Origin: an uncultured Prevotella sp.
GTDB taxonomy: Bacteria > Bacteroidota > Bacteroidia > Bacteroidales > Bacteroidaceae
DNA length: 64,000 bases
NCBI GenBank assembly: GCA_905210845.1
Contig: CAJLYG010000001.1
Coordinates: 4,712 to 68,711 of the forward strand
Direction: 5' to 3'
In this document: positions 56,186-63,874 of the stretch, piece by piece
How positions within the stretch are numbered: the stretch's first letter is position 1
Layout: every line of letters begins with the position of its first letter
Notes under the pieces: model-generated
Told to the model about the DNA's origin: nothing
Seen by the model: the letters and a program-made list of their open reading frames with translations, nothing else
Database searches by the model: none
Translations under genes and position numbers: made by a program

Positions 56186-56860
56186 CTATTTTCGCTTATT
56201 GATCAACTCTTTCATCAGAAACTCAAAACAATCCTGCGTAGATCGATAATCTTCGGCACTGAAATGATAGGTATCAGAACGCTGTATATTTGCACGGGAA
56301 AGGACACGTGGGGTGACCATTCCAAACTTAGAAAAGATCATATCGGCTTGCGCCCACAACTTCTGCTCATTACGCCGACCCACTCTGGAATCGACCCTAT
56401 TGGGCACAAGAAACATTTTAGCATCCATCTCGTGATATTTCTCTCTCAGCCGGGATATAACGGAGAGAAAAGTTCCTGTGGAGTCTAACGTCATATTGTC
56501 ATACTGATAGGGGCATATAATGGCTTCAGCATTCACAAACAGAGGAATCAGGCCATCCTCCGTCAGGTTTCCCGGTGTATCAAACAACACGACTCCGGGA
56601 ACTTGCTTGGCACTTTCCATCATTTCTTGCACAGCTTGTGGCGATTGAATCCCATACAATTGAACATTATAAGGGGCTTCTTCATCAGGGAAAGACTTTT
56701 GGTCGGACTGGCGCTGCATCCAAATGGACTTCTGCAAATCAGAGTCAACGACAAGTACTTTCTTATTGATGCTCGCCAGATAATTAGCGAACATCATGCA
56801 AAGGCGGGTCTTCCCTACTCCACCTTTCTGATTTGCGAAGAGAATTCTAATATTTTTCAT
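56186..56860 (-). CDS. parA: ParA-family partition ATPase
   Basis: The 224-residue product carries the deviant Walker A motif FANQKGGVGKTRLCMM (about residues 9-22), the Walker A' signature VVDSDLQKS and the Walker B VVLFDTPGN. It is short with no N-terminal HTH domain, as in type Ib ParA proteins, so autoregulation must come from a partner protein. It lies beside the iteron region and is transcribed away from it, the standard layout of a low-copy replicon. Confidence 0.92.
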   Translation of the reverse strand: MKNIRILFANQKGGVGKTRLCMMFANYLASINKKVLVVDSDLQKSIWMQRQSDQKSFPDEEAPYNVQLYGIQSPQAVQEMMESAKQVPGVVLFDTPGNLTEDGLIPLFVNAEAIICPYQYDNMTLDSTGTFLSVISRLREKYHEMDAKMFLVPNRVDSRVGRRNEQKLWAQADMIFSKFGMVTPRVLSRANIQRSDTYHFSAEDYRSTQDCFEFLMKELINKRK

Positions 56861-56910
56861 CCTATATCTATATTTCTATGCAGCATTCATACATGTGCAT
56901 TTATTTTGTG

Positions 56911-56942
56911 CAAATATAAGAATTCCAGACGAGATAACCAAA
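56911..56942 (-). promoter_or_regulatory. Promoter of the parA operon
   Basis: On the minus strand TTTG (rc 56939-56942), a 20-base spacer and TATATTTG (rc 56911-56918) match the Bacteroidetes consensus. The inverted repeat TCTATTAAA/TTTTAATAGA (56953-56974) lies immediately upstream and could be a binding site for a regulator. Confidence 0.6.
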
Positions 56943-57560
56943 TAATTATTTCTCTATTAAACTATTTTAATAGATATATATATAATTAATTACATATATT
57001 CCTGATTAAATATATAAATAATAAATCAGAATAACAGATAAATAAGTATATATACGTATAGTGATATATACATATATAATAATATATATACATATTATCG
57101 GTTAACTATTTATATAGAAATATAGGGCAATATATTTATAGATATATAATAATATACATAAACAGTAAAGTAGTGAAACGGTAAATCCATGAATTTAAGA
57201 AAATGAAAAGCGTTCTTGCTGTTTTCCAACGACGTGAAGAAAATGGTGATAAAAGAGTATATGTCATCATAAAGCGCGAATAAATGTTTGATAGTTTTAT
57301 AGTTAACCATAAAACTGTATATCTATAAAACTATCGAACTCGTTGGCACAGAGAATTAAAAATGGGATAACAAAGGGATTGCTCTACATCGAGAAGAAAA
57401 AGGGAATGAAAAGAAAAAAGAATCTATAAGTTGAGAAAAGAAAAAAATAAAGATGCCAATCACGATTATTACTTCATTATATACTTATCAGTTTAAAGAT
57501 CATTATATGATTTATAAGGATTGATAAATATCTGTAAATGAATGGATTACAGCTAAAAAC
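56943..57560. other. AT-rich zone of the replication origin
   Basis: This gene-free stretch is dominated by ATATA-type sequence (most extreme at about 56970-57170), the sort of region where an iteron-origin duplex opens. It also contains an inverted repeat at 56953-56974 and a larger one at 57290-57335. I see no DnaA box of clear quality. Confidence 0.6.
57290..57335. promoter_or_regulatory. Inverted repeat, candidate centromere (parS-like) or Rep site
   Basis: GATAGTTTTATAG (57290-57302) is perfectly complementary to CTATAAAACTATC (57323-57335). An extra ATAAAACT sits between them at 57309-57316, so AGTTTTAT occurs three times within 46 bases (one in opposite orientation). The position between parA and the iterons fits a partition site; no protein binding is known. 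Confidence 0.45.
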
Positions 57561-57561
57561 C

Positions 57562-57697
57562 GTAACAAATAAGGAACTAATTCGTATCAATTGCGGAACA
57601 TACTCGTAACAAAAAGGGTAGGGGAGTGTATCGTTTACGGAACTCCACCGTATCAATTTGGGAACAAGTCAACGAAAATCGTAACAATTTGGGAAGA
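57562..57697 (+). repeat. Tandem iteron cluster with 22-bp period (type A)
   Basis: Copies of GTATCAATTTGGGAACA start at 57562, 57584, 57606, 57628 and 57650, exactly 22 bases apart, and another at 57681. The first and third are degenerate; the fifth is a perfect consensus copy. A 22-base period is two helical turns, so initiator molecules would line up on one face of the DNA. This is the classical arrangement of iterons beside an AT-rich opening region. Confidence 0.85.
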
Positions 57698-57849
57698 GAA
57701 TGCCGTTAAAAAACTAAATTCCAGATTAATATTTACAAAATAAAAGGAATTTACCTCCATTTTGATTATTTACTTTTGTCATTCATTTTTGTGATAAGAA
57801 GATTAAATATCTGATAATTTATTGATTTTCAAGGATATTAATAGTATTC

Positions 57850-58950
57850 GTATCAATTTGGGAATCAATGATCGTATGGAAATATCTTAAGGCGTAACAA
57901 TTTGGGAACATTATGAAATTTAATGATTTAATATCTAATAGGAACTTATTTTCGCACACATAAAATGGCAGTTGATCTAAAATATTTGTAGACTCTCATT
58001 TTTTGATGAGCTTTGGCCTTGTGGTCTTGATAGGGCAAGGGATTAATATGATTGCAGATATTTTTTTTGTTGGTAAAGCGTAACAGTTTGGGAACATGGG
58101 CATAACTACAAGGTGTAACAGTTTGGGAACAAGTGCTGTTTGGGAGCAATATAGGGGCAAAATGAAGATGAATGAGGCATGAAATGGCATCAAGTGTAAC
58201 AAAATCGTGCCGTCGTATATACTTGAATATCAGACTATTCATAGAAAGTGTAACAAAATCGTGCCGTTATGATGGGGTAGCATTGTTTCCTGAAATGCTA
58301 TGTCTGGAATTGACTTTGCATATTATTATCTCATAAATATCTAAGAATCAGAACTTTATAATATAAGTGTATCAATTTGGGTACGATATGAATGGGTCAG
58401 TTATCCCTATTTAAATCTCTATGGAATCCTGATGATAGAAGTGTAACAAAACAATGCCGTGGAAGCCGTTTAAATAAAGGGCTTGGAGAGAAATGCGTAA
58501 CAATTTGGGAACAAATGAGACGTATGAACTACAAGATCAGCAGGAATAAATTAGAAATAGGACCCTATTAAATTCCCAGTTAATCAGATATTTAAGCAAT
58601 GATGACTCGATAGATCCTTGAGAGAATGTCTACGCATGACCTCGTCCGTATCGTTCAGGAAAATAATCGGGCATGTGATTGCTGAACATAGCAGTAATTC
58701 TCAGATTATCAATGGTTTGCGATGAAGTGTATCAATTTGGGAATGGGTTGTCTATGGATGCTTTCATCGTTACCCTACGTGACCTGGCAGGATAGTGATG
58801 AAAGTGTATCAGTTTGGGAACAATTTGTGATGGATTCCTCGTTTGGTTGGAAATTCCAACCGAAAAGGTTTCTTACAGCGGGCTAAGTGTAACAAAATCG
58901 TGCCATCAGATAGCCTTGTGTTTCGTGAAAAGTGTATCATTTTGGGAACA
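57850..58950 (+). repeat. Spaced iterons of two types before the initiator gene
   Basis: Type A cores (GTATCAATTTGGGAACA or GTAACAGTTTGGGAACA) start at 57850, 57894, 58080, 58115, 58369, 58497, 58729, 58806 and 58934. Type B copies (GTGTAACAAAATCGTGCCG) start at 58194, 58248, 58441 (variant ACAATGCCG) and 58887. All lie in the same direction. Types A and B share the left half GTGTAWCA (when the two leading bases GT are counted) but have different right halves. No gene is seen in this interval. Confidence 0.85.
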
Positions 58951-58979
58951 TAAGAGGATAAAAAAACGTCTTGAAATAT

Positions 58980-59010
58980 TTTGTGTTGTCAACATTTTCG
59001 AGTACATTTG
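58980..59010 (+). promoter_or_regulatory. Promoter of the replication initiator gene
   Basis: TTTG at 58980-58983, a 19-base spacer and TACATTTG at 59003-59010 match the Bacteroidetes consensus. The spacer contains the palindrome GTTGTCAAC (58985-58993), and the last type A iteron ends 30 bases upstream, so the initiator could repress its own gene. Confidence 0.6.
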
Positions 59011-59035
59011 TAAGCTAAACATATAAAATGTTGCG

Positions 59036-60268
59036 ATGGCATCAAAAACAACACCAGAAGAATTGGAACTAACCCTGAAGGTAGACCTTCCTAAGACAAA
59101 GAAGGGAACTGCCAAGAAAGCCGTCCGAAAGTCATCCAAGGCGCGCAAGCCGGTCAAGAAACTTTCGAAAATGGAGAAGGAACTCATTACCAAGGCCATA
59201 CCGATGGTCAATGAGCAGGATTTCATCATTGCACCGATGGCCTACACGATGATGAGTCATGATTATAGTGCCATGCAGAATAAGGTGGTGACGCTGATGT
59301 TAGAGAAACTGCAATCCGTCCTCCATACCTTGATTACAAAGAACCTTCCGGATATCACTCAATTGGGGAGCATCCAGGAGGGAGACATCAAGAACGACCA
59401 TGGGGTATCCTTTAACCTAGAGTTCAAGAACTTCTCTGTGTCCAAGAACCACTATCCTGAGCTTAGGAGCGCACTCGCCGCACTTGCTACTTTGCCTGTG
59501 GAAATTCCTTATAAGTCGCCCGAAGGGAGAAAATACAAAAAGGTGACGAACCTGTGTGACGTCTTTATCCCTGAAGGGGAGCGTACGCCGTATGTAAATA
59601 TCCACATGGATGAGGATATCGCGCGTGCGTTCATTTCCGTTGAATTAGGGTATCATTTCTTGGGGAAGGATGTGGTTTACAATACCAGGAACAAATATAC
59701 ACAGCGCATTTATTTCCTGATCTCTGCATGGTTGAAGAAAGGGGAGATGACCTTTTCCACGGAGTTCTTTCGCAGGATCCTTGCGATCGAGGATAAGTAT
59801 AAGTCGTTCCGGCATGTCGTGCAACGCGTCCTCGACCCTGCCCATGATGAATTGAAGGACATGGCTGAGCTTGGTTTCTGCAATTGCTACTTTGAATATG
59901 ACAAGGTGTATAACGGCAGGCGCAAGACAGGAGAGCCGGATTACATCCATTTCAGGATCTACAAGAGTCCCAAGCTCAAGGCAGCAGATGATGAATACCG
60001 GGAGACTGGGCAGAAAGATTACTTCTGCGAATTGCTGATCCAGCACTTTCATTTGCCAAAAGATAAGGCTGCCATGCTCGCTGACCATGTCAGCCACAAC
60101 AATTATTCCAGTGCCATGCAGAAGATCATGTCGTTGGAGGAATACCTGAAAAAGGAGGGTGACAAGGTCAAGAACAAGCCTTCTTATGTATTTAAGTCGC
60201 TTGACAATTTCTTCCGGGAAACATCACGCAAGACGATTGTTACGGACAAACCGATTGAAGAGGGATAG
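59036..60268 (+). CDS. Replication initiator, RepB/Rep_3-like
   Basis: The 410-residue product opens with a lysine-rich, basic tail (about 1-50) and then has the features of plasmid initiators with two winged-helix domains: SAMQNKVVTLMLEKLQSVLHTL, NLEFKNFSVSKNHYPELRSALAALATLPVEI, TQRIYFLISAWLKKGEMTFSTEFFRRILAIEDKYKSFRHVVQRVLDPAHDELK. It is preceded by at least 15 iterons and a consensus promoter, and faces away from parA. In the family, the two winged helices bind the two halves of an iteron and open the origin. It is longer than the usual 250-350 residues of small-plasmid Rep proteins, like initiators of large secondary replicons. Confidence 0.85.
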   Translation: MASKTTPEELELTLKVDLPKTKKGTAKKAVRKSSKARKPVKKLSKMEKELITKAIPMVNEQDFIIAPMAYTMMSHDYSAMQNKVVTLMLEKLQSVLHTLITKNLPDITQLGSIQEGDIKNDHGVSFNLEFKNFSVSKNHYPELRSALAALATLPVEIPYKSPEGRKYKKVTNLCDVFIPEGERTPYVNIHMDEDIARAFISVELGYHFLGKDVVYNTRNKYTQRIYFLISAWLKKGEMTFSTEFFRRILAIEDKYKSFRHVVQRVLDPAHDELKDMAELGFCNCYFEYDKVYNGRRKTGEPDYIHFRIYKSPKLKAADDEYRETGQKDYFCELLIQHFHLPKDKAAMLADHVSHNNYSSAMQKIMSLEEYLKKEGDKVKNKPSYVFKSLDNFFRETSRKTIVTDKPIEEG

Positions 60269-60364
60269 GGTAGGGGGCCTTTCTTGGGAGGTATCATCCT
60301 TATTTGATATTCATCACACCCCGTTTTTTCTGATCAAATATACCTTATTAAGTTAGAATAGAAC

Positions 60365-60853
60365 ATGAAGGATTTTGCAGCAATTGACTTTGAGACGGCC
60401 AACTTCGAGCGGACCAGCGTTTGCGCTGTCGGCATCGTGGTTGTCAGGAATGGAGAAATGGTGGATTCGTTTTATTCCCTGATCCACCCTGAACCGGACT
60501 ATTACAGGGAAGAGTGTTCTAGAGTCAATGGGTTATCGCAAGCGGACACGGAGGATGCACCCGTCTTTCCCGAAGTATGGAAGAAGATAGAACCGATGAT
60601 AGAGGGACTTCCCTTGGTGGCACATAACAAGGCTTTCGATGAGACTTGCCTGAAAGCCGTTTTCCGTGTGTATCAGATGGATTATCCGGACTACCCCTTC
60701 TATTGTACGTTAGTCCGCTCCCGGAAGGTTTGGCCGGAAGGTCATCACCATCTTGACATCATCGCGAAACGTTGCGGATATGACCTCAAGAACCACCATC
60801 ATGCGTTGGCGGATGCAGAGGCATGTGCGGCAATTGCCATGAAAATCTTATAA
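60365..60853 (+). CDS. DEDDh 3'-5' exonuclease (DnaQ-like)
   Basis: The 162-residue product is a single exonuclease domain with ExoI AIDFETANFERTSVCAVGIVVV, ExoII PLVAHNKAFDETCL and ExoIII HHALADAEACA, giving the Asp/Glu-Asp-Asp-His set. It could proofread or process DNA ends; there is no polymerase or GIY-YIG domain attached. It lies just after the initiator gene. Confidence 0.88.
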   Translation: MKDFAAIDFETANFERTSVCAVGIVVVRNGEMVDSFYSLIHPEPDYYREECSRVNGLSQADTEDAPVFPEVWKKIEPMIEGLPLVAHNKAFDETCLKAVFRVYQMDYPDYPFYCTLVRSRKVWPEGHHHLDIIAKRCGYDLKNHHHALADAEACAAIAMKIL

Positions 60854-60867
60854 AAAACTGTTGGAAA

Positions 60868-60899
60868 CTTGTTGGATTCGGATAAAATCATTACTTTTG
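60868..60899 (+). promoter_or_regulatory. Promoter of the tRNA-Val gene
   Basis: CTTG at 60868-60871, a 20-base spacer and TACTTTTG at 60892-60899 fit the Bacteroidetes consensus with one change, 17 bases before the tRNA. Confidence 0.5.
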
Positions 60900-60916
60900 C
60901 ACTCGGTAATGACCTT

Positions 60917-60991
60917 AGGGGCGTAGCTCAGCTGGTTTAGAGCGCTGCAGTCACATTGCAGAGGTCATCGGTTCGAACCCGATCGTCCCTA
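60917..60991 (+). tRNA. tRNA-Val (anticodon CAC)
   Basis: A full cloverleaf can be drawn: acceptor AGGGGCG with CGTCCCT (one G-U pair), D stem GCTC/GAGC, anticodon stem CTGCA/TGCAG with loop GTCACAT (U33, anticodon CAC), T stem ATCGG/CCGAT with loop TTCGAAC, discriminator A at 60991. CCA is not encoded. CAC reads GTG valine codons. A tRNA on a replicon with its own iteron origin supports a chromid rather than a dispensable plasmid. Confidence 0.92.
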
Positions 60992-61023
60992 CGGAAGAGC
61001 ATCAGCATCTCACCTTCTTTTGA

Positions 61024-61500
61024 TTATTTGGGAACTGGCACGCCATGTGTACTTTTGGTCTGGTCGATGACGAAGATGCTGTTCAGGCTGCCCACGCACG
61101 GGATTGTTCCTAAGGTGTTGAGCATGAACTGTTGGTATGCCTTCATGTCCCTGGTGTACACTTTGATGAGGAAGTCAAAGTCGCCACTGGTATTGTAGCA
61201 TTCCGTGATCTCATCAATATGCTGGACGGCATCCATGAACTGCTGGATGAGTGACTGGGTGTGCTGTTTCAGTCGGATATTGCACAAGACCAGGATGCCA
61301 TTGCCTACCTTCTGCGGGTCAACAACAGCCATGTACCTCTCTATATATCCCAATCGTTCCAACCGCTTCTGCCGCTCAAAGGTGGGGGAAGGGGAGAGGT
61401 GTACCCGGGCAGCCAACTCCTTTACGGTGAGATGGGAGTCCTTTTGCAGGATTCGCAACATCAACTTGTCGGTTTCGTCTAATAATTCTGTATTCATCAT
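61024..61500 (-). CDS. Lrp/AsnC-family transcriptional regulator
   Basis: The 158-residue product has an N-terminal helix-turn-helix (ELLDETDKLMLRILQKDSHLTVKELAARVHLSPSPTFERQKRLERLGYI) and a C-terminal RAM ligand-binding domain (about 70-150, with ITECYNTSGDFDFLIKVYTRDMKAYQQF). These proteins respond to amino acids and form octamers on DNA. An exact promoter precedes it; the next gene to the right is separated by two repeat arrays. Confidence 0.93.
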   Translation of the reverse strand: MMNTELLDETDKLMLRILQKDSHLTVKELAARVHLSPSPTFERQKRLERLGYIERYMAVVDPQKVGNGILVLCNIRLKQHTQSLIQQFMDAVQHIDEITECYNTSGDFDFLIKVYTRDMKAYQQFMLNTLGTIPCVGSLNSIFVIDQTKSTHGVPVPK

Positions 61501-61553
61501 TCTTGATTAATGGATGATCGTGGGAAATCATACTGCGATTTCCTATCTTGTTG

Positions 61554-61584
61554 CAAAGATACTGTTTTTTCCTTAAACATCAAA
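61554..61584 (-). promoter_or_regulatory. Promoter of the Lrp-family gene
   Basis: On the minus strand TTTG (rc 61581-61584), a 19-base spacer and TATCTTTG (rc 61554-61561) match the Bacteroidetes consensus, about 54 bases before the start. Confidence 0.6.
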
Positions 61585-61664
61585 GAATATTTATATATGC
61601 CTTCCGCCTATTATGGGCTTTTCCTACAAACTGGTACAAGAAAGACCCGATAAGAGCTATGACC

Positions 61665-61796
61665 TAAGAGAGCCAAAACCATGTTTTAATGGAGCCAAAG
61701 TTATAGGTTAATGGAGCCAAACCCATGGGTTGAGAAAGCTAAAACTGTGGTTTATGGTTACTAAAACAGTGGTCTAAGAGTGCCAAGGCTACAGCC
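61665..61796 (+). repeat. Six-unit, 22-bp-period tandem repeat (TAATGGAGCCAAA type)
   Basis: Units start at 61665, 61687, 61709, 61731, 61753 and 61775, exactly 22 bases each. The left part (about TAAKRGAGCCAAA) is conserved; the right 10 bases differ but are often palindromic, e.g. ACCCATGGGT in unit 3 and GGCTACAGCC in unit 6. No reading frame explains the pattern. Confidence 0.75.
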
Positions 61797-61825
61797 CAGT
61801 CAATAGGATATGATCCTTAGCTTTT

Positions 61826-61913
61826 CGAAAGATGGCGTTTTGTCTCTTAAAAGATAACCTTACGGCTTGTAAAAGATGACCATTCGCGCGCTAATAGATG
61901 ACCTTTTGCCTTT
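61826..61913 (+). repeat. Four-unit, 22-bp-period tandem repeat (TAAAAGATGACC type)
   Basis: Units start at 61826, 61848, 61870 and 61892. The first 12 bases (TAAAAGATGACC) are conserved and the last 10 variable. It follows the first array by 29 bases and has the same period but a different conserved part. Function unknown. Confidence 0.75.
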
Positions 61914-62048
61914 CGGTGTATGAGTGTACTGTAGAGAATGATCGCATCTGGATTCACCTCACCATTGTTTAAGACTGCAGAACCCAAGAGAAAAAGGGTA
62001 GGGGACTGTGAAAGAGGCATTCAAGCCAGCGTTAATAATCTTAAAATA

Positions 62049-62079
62049 TTTGTATGGTTGCGTTTTTTTTTTACCTTTG
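62049..62079 (+). promoter_or_regulatory. Promoter of the small lipoprotein gene
   Basis: TTTG at 62049-62052, a 19-base spacer and TACCTTTG at 62072-62079 match the Bacteroidetes consensus exactly, 24 bases before ATG 62104. It rules out the longer upstream start at 62008. Confidence 0.65.
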
Positions 62080-62103
62080 CAAAGTAAAAATATCAGTAAT
62101 CAT

Positions 62104-62553
62104 ATGATTATGAAATTTAAATCTATTTTTCCGTTTCTGCTCTTTTTCGTGAGTGTTGTGTTCGTTGCCTGTGACAATGATGATGATTTCCATGCCGACA
62201 AGCTTGCTGGTACGTGGGAAGTGGTGCCTGCCAAAGACGAGGCTGCTGATGGCGTAAAATATTTCACGTTCTCGCCCACATCCGATGTAGAAGGAAAGTG
62301 TGAGGTTCTTTACTCAGATTTCTTGGTGGGAAAAGACACGACTTACTATTATGGTTATATTCGTTCATCTGACGGAAAGCATATCAACATCTTCACGGGC
62401 AAATCTCAGATTCCTGTAGAAGAAGGAGACCGCACCGAAGGATATGATGTCGAGACCTTGAATAGTCATAAAATGGTGTGGAAAGCGCAGGCTGATGGAA
62501 CGAAAATTACCTTCCGGCGTATCTCTTCAGGGATATACACCACGTCTCATTAA
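62104..62553 (+). CDS. Small lipoprotein, lipocalin-like, function unknown
   Basis: From MIMKFKSIFPFLL the product is 149 residues. The signal peptide ends VVFVACDNDDDF (lipobox Cys then acidic residues, the export signal for surface lipoproteins in Bacteroidetes). The mature part begins DKLAGTWEVVPAKDE, a GxW opening like lipocalin-type barrels (about 120 residues), with KMVWKAQADGTKITFRRI near the end. I do not recognise a specific family. The start follows the promoter rather than the longest frame. Confidence 0.65.
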   Translation: MIMKFKSIFPFLLFFVSVVFVACDNDDDFHADKLAGTWEVVPAKDEAADGVKYFTFSPTSDVEGKCEVLYSDFLVGKDTTYYYGYIRSSDGKHINIFTGKSQIPVEEGDRTEGYDVETLNSHKMVWKAQADGTKITFRRISSGIYTTSH

Positions 62554-62693
62554 GTCCGCCTTCTTGCAGTCTCCTCAGCCTTGAGCAGTTTCGCGACCTT
62601 GACTGTACCCCTCATGTTGTCTTTCTCTACCACCACCTGAGATAGCAGGCAGGGAAGGGTGATGATGCTGGGATGACGATGAAGGAATAATTT

Positions 62694-63197
62694 CTATTCC
62701 TCGTACCACCTTTTTATATATAGGTAATGTTGGGCGAACTCCGCTGCCTCTGCGGGGTCTACCTTCTTTTTCAATCGTGCCGGGACCCCTGCCCAGAGTT
62801 CCCCAGGTCCGACTTTCGTGCCTTCGAGCACAACCGCCCCAGCGGCAATGATCGATCCTTCACCGACTTCTGCGCCGTCGAGCACCACGGCGTTCATTCC
62901 GATCAGTGCCTTGTCGTGGATCGTTGCCGCATGTACGATCGCCCCATGTCCGAGCGATACTTCATTGCCAAGGATAGCAGGGAATCCCTTGGACTGATGG
63001 ATGCAGGCCAGATCCTGGATGTTGCACCTGTCTCCGATGACAATCTTGTCCACATCCGCCCTGAGAACGGCACCAAACCATACCGAACAATCCTCGCCCA
63101 AGGTAATGTCACCGGCTAATGTGGCATTCTCTGCGAAGTAGCAACCCTTCCCCCAATGAGGCCCCTTGCCTCTTACAGCCTTGATCAATGCTTCCAT
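62694..63197 (-). CDS. Gamma-carbonic-anhydrase-like left-handed beta-helix protein (YrdA type)
   Basis: From MEALIKAVRG the product is 167 residues of hexapeptide repeats (FAENATLAGDITLGEDCSVWFGAVLRADVDKIVIGDRCNIQDLACIHQ ... VSLGHGAIVHAATIHDKALIGMNAVVLDGAEVGEGSIIAAGAVV). The possible metal ligands His in ACIHQ, LGHGAIVHAA are present as in gamma-class carbonic anhydrases, but most YrdA/PaaY-type proteins lack proven activity. Members are trimers. A TACCTTTG element (rc 63228-63235) lies upstream. It is the last clearly Bacteroidetes gene of the window. Confidence 0.88.
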   Translation of the reverse strand: MEALIKAVRGKGPHWGKGCYFAENATLAGDITLGEDCSVWFGAVLRADVDKIVIGDRCNIQDLACIHQSKGFPAILGNEVSLGHGAIVHAATIHDKALIGMNAVVLDGAEVGEGSIIAAGAVVLEGTKVGPGELWAGVPARLKKKVDPAEAAEFAQHYLYIKRWYEE

Positions 63198-63235
63198 TTT
63201 TTTCTCTTCTTTTGATTCAATTGCCTGCAAAGGTA

Positions 63236-63400
63236 AGGAAAATAGGAATACCCCGCCCCTTGATCAAGGAGAAATATTCGTGTTAAAAGTGATGTTCCGG
63301 ACAATATTGGACTTCTTTTGGACAATTTTGGCACCTTTCTTTATAGGATATATTTTACCTTTGCGCCGTCTTTAAAGAAACTTAAACCTATTGCATTCGC
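63236..63400. other. Intergenic region up to the suspected junction
   Basis: A plus-strand TACCTTTG at 63356-63363 is an exact -7 element, so a Bacteroidetes gene should start soon after about 63370, but none is seen before the sequence changes character around 63450. This supports a break in the original gene order. Confidence 0.4.
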
Positions 63401-63571
63401 TCAACCTAATGAGTGGTGCTTCCAACAAGCAATCAATTGTGGCGAATAGGCAGCCAGTTTGTTCACCATGTGCGTCATGGCGGACTGGGTGTAGCCCAGC
63501 TGCGCCGTCGCCTTTCCAAAGCTGCCGCACTGCACTGCCGTCAGCAGCGCCCGCAGCCGTTTGTCATCCAT
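63401..63571 (-). pseudogene. LysR-family regulator, only N-terminal 38-39 residues
   Basis: From MDDKRLRALLTAVQCGSFGKAT the frame reads as a LysR winged helix-turn-helix (AQLGYTQSAMTHMVNKL) and then changes abruptly to an unrelated tail (AAYSPQLIACWKHHSLG) and stop. The homology ends at about 63452-63456. The rest of the HTH and the entire effector domain are missing. It is divergent from brnQ, which is a common arrangement for LysR-brnQ pairs in Firmicutes. Confidence 0.65.
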
Positions 63572-63874
63572 AGGGGCCTCGCTTTCTGTACAAATTGGAC
63601 AAAATTGCAACGATTATTTTTAACTATATCACAAGAGCTGTCGCCGTTCAATGCCATAAACGTAAACTTTCCACCAACGATTTGGAAAATGCGGTAAACG
63701 TTTTTATGCGCCATCAAAATTTTTCATGTGCCGTTCGATAAGCGTCATTTCCGTAATGATGAAAAGCATGATACGCTATATGCACAGGATGCAACGCGCT
63801 TTAAAACGTGAGTCTGCACCGGCGCGCCGCAGTCGGCGGCGTGGGAACAAGAGAAGAGAAATGGAGAAATCAGA

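Noticed and set aside
56970-57170. Phase-variable simple repeat
   Set aside because: The AT-rich stretch has no strict unit repeat; it fits an origin opening region better.
58390-58410. DnaA box in the iteron region
   Set aside because: The best candidate (TTATCCCTA) differs from the consensus and stands alone.
61665-61913. CRISPR array
   Set aside because: Repeats are about 12 bases with 10-base variable parts; there are no 25-40 base repeats, no 30-base spacers and no cas genes in the window.
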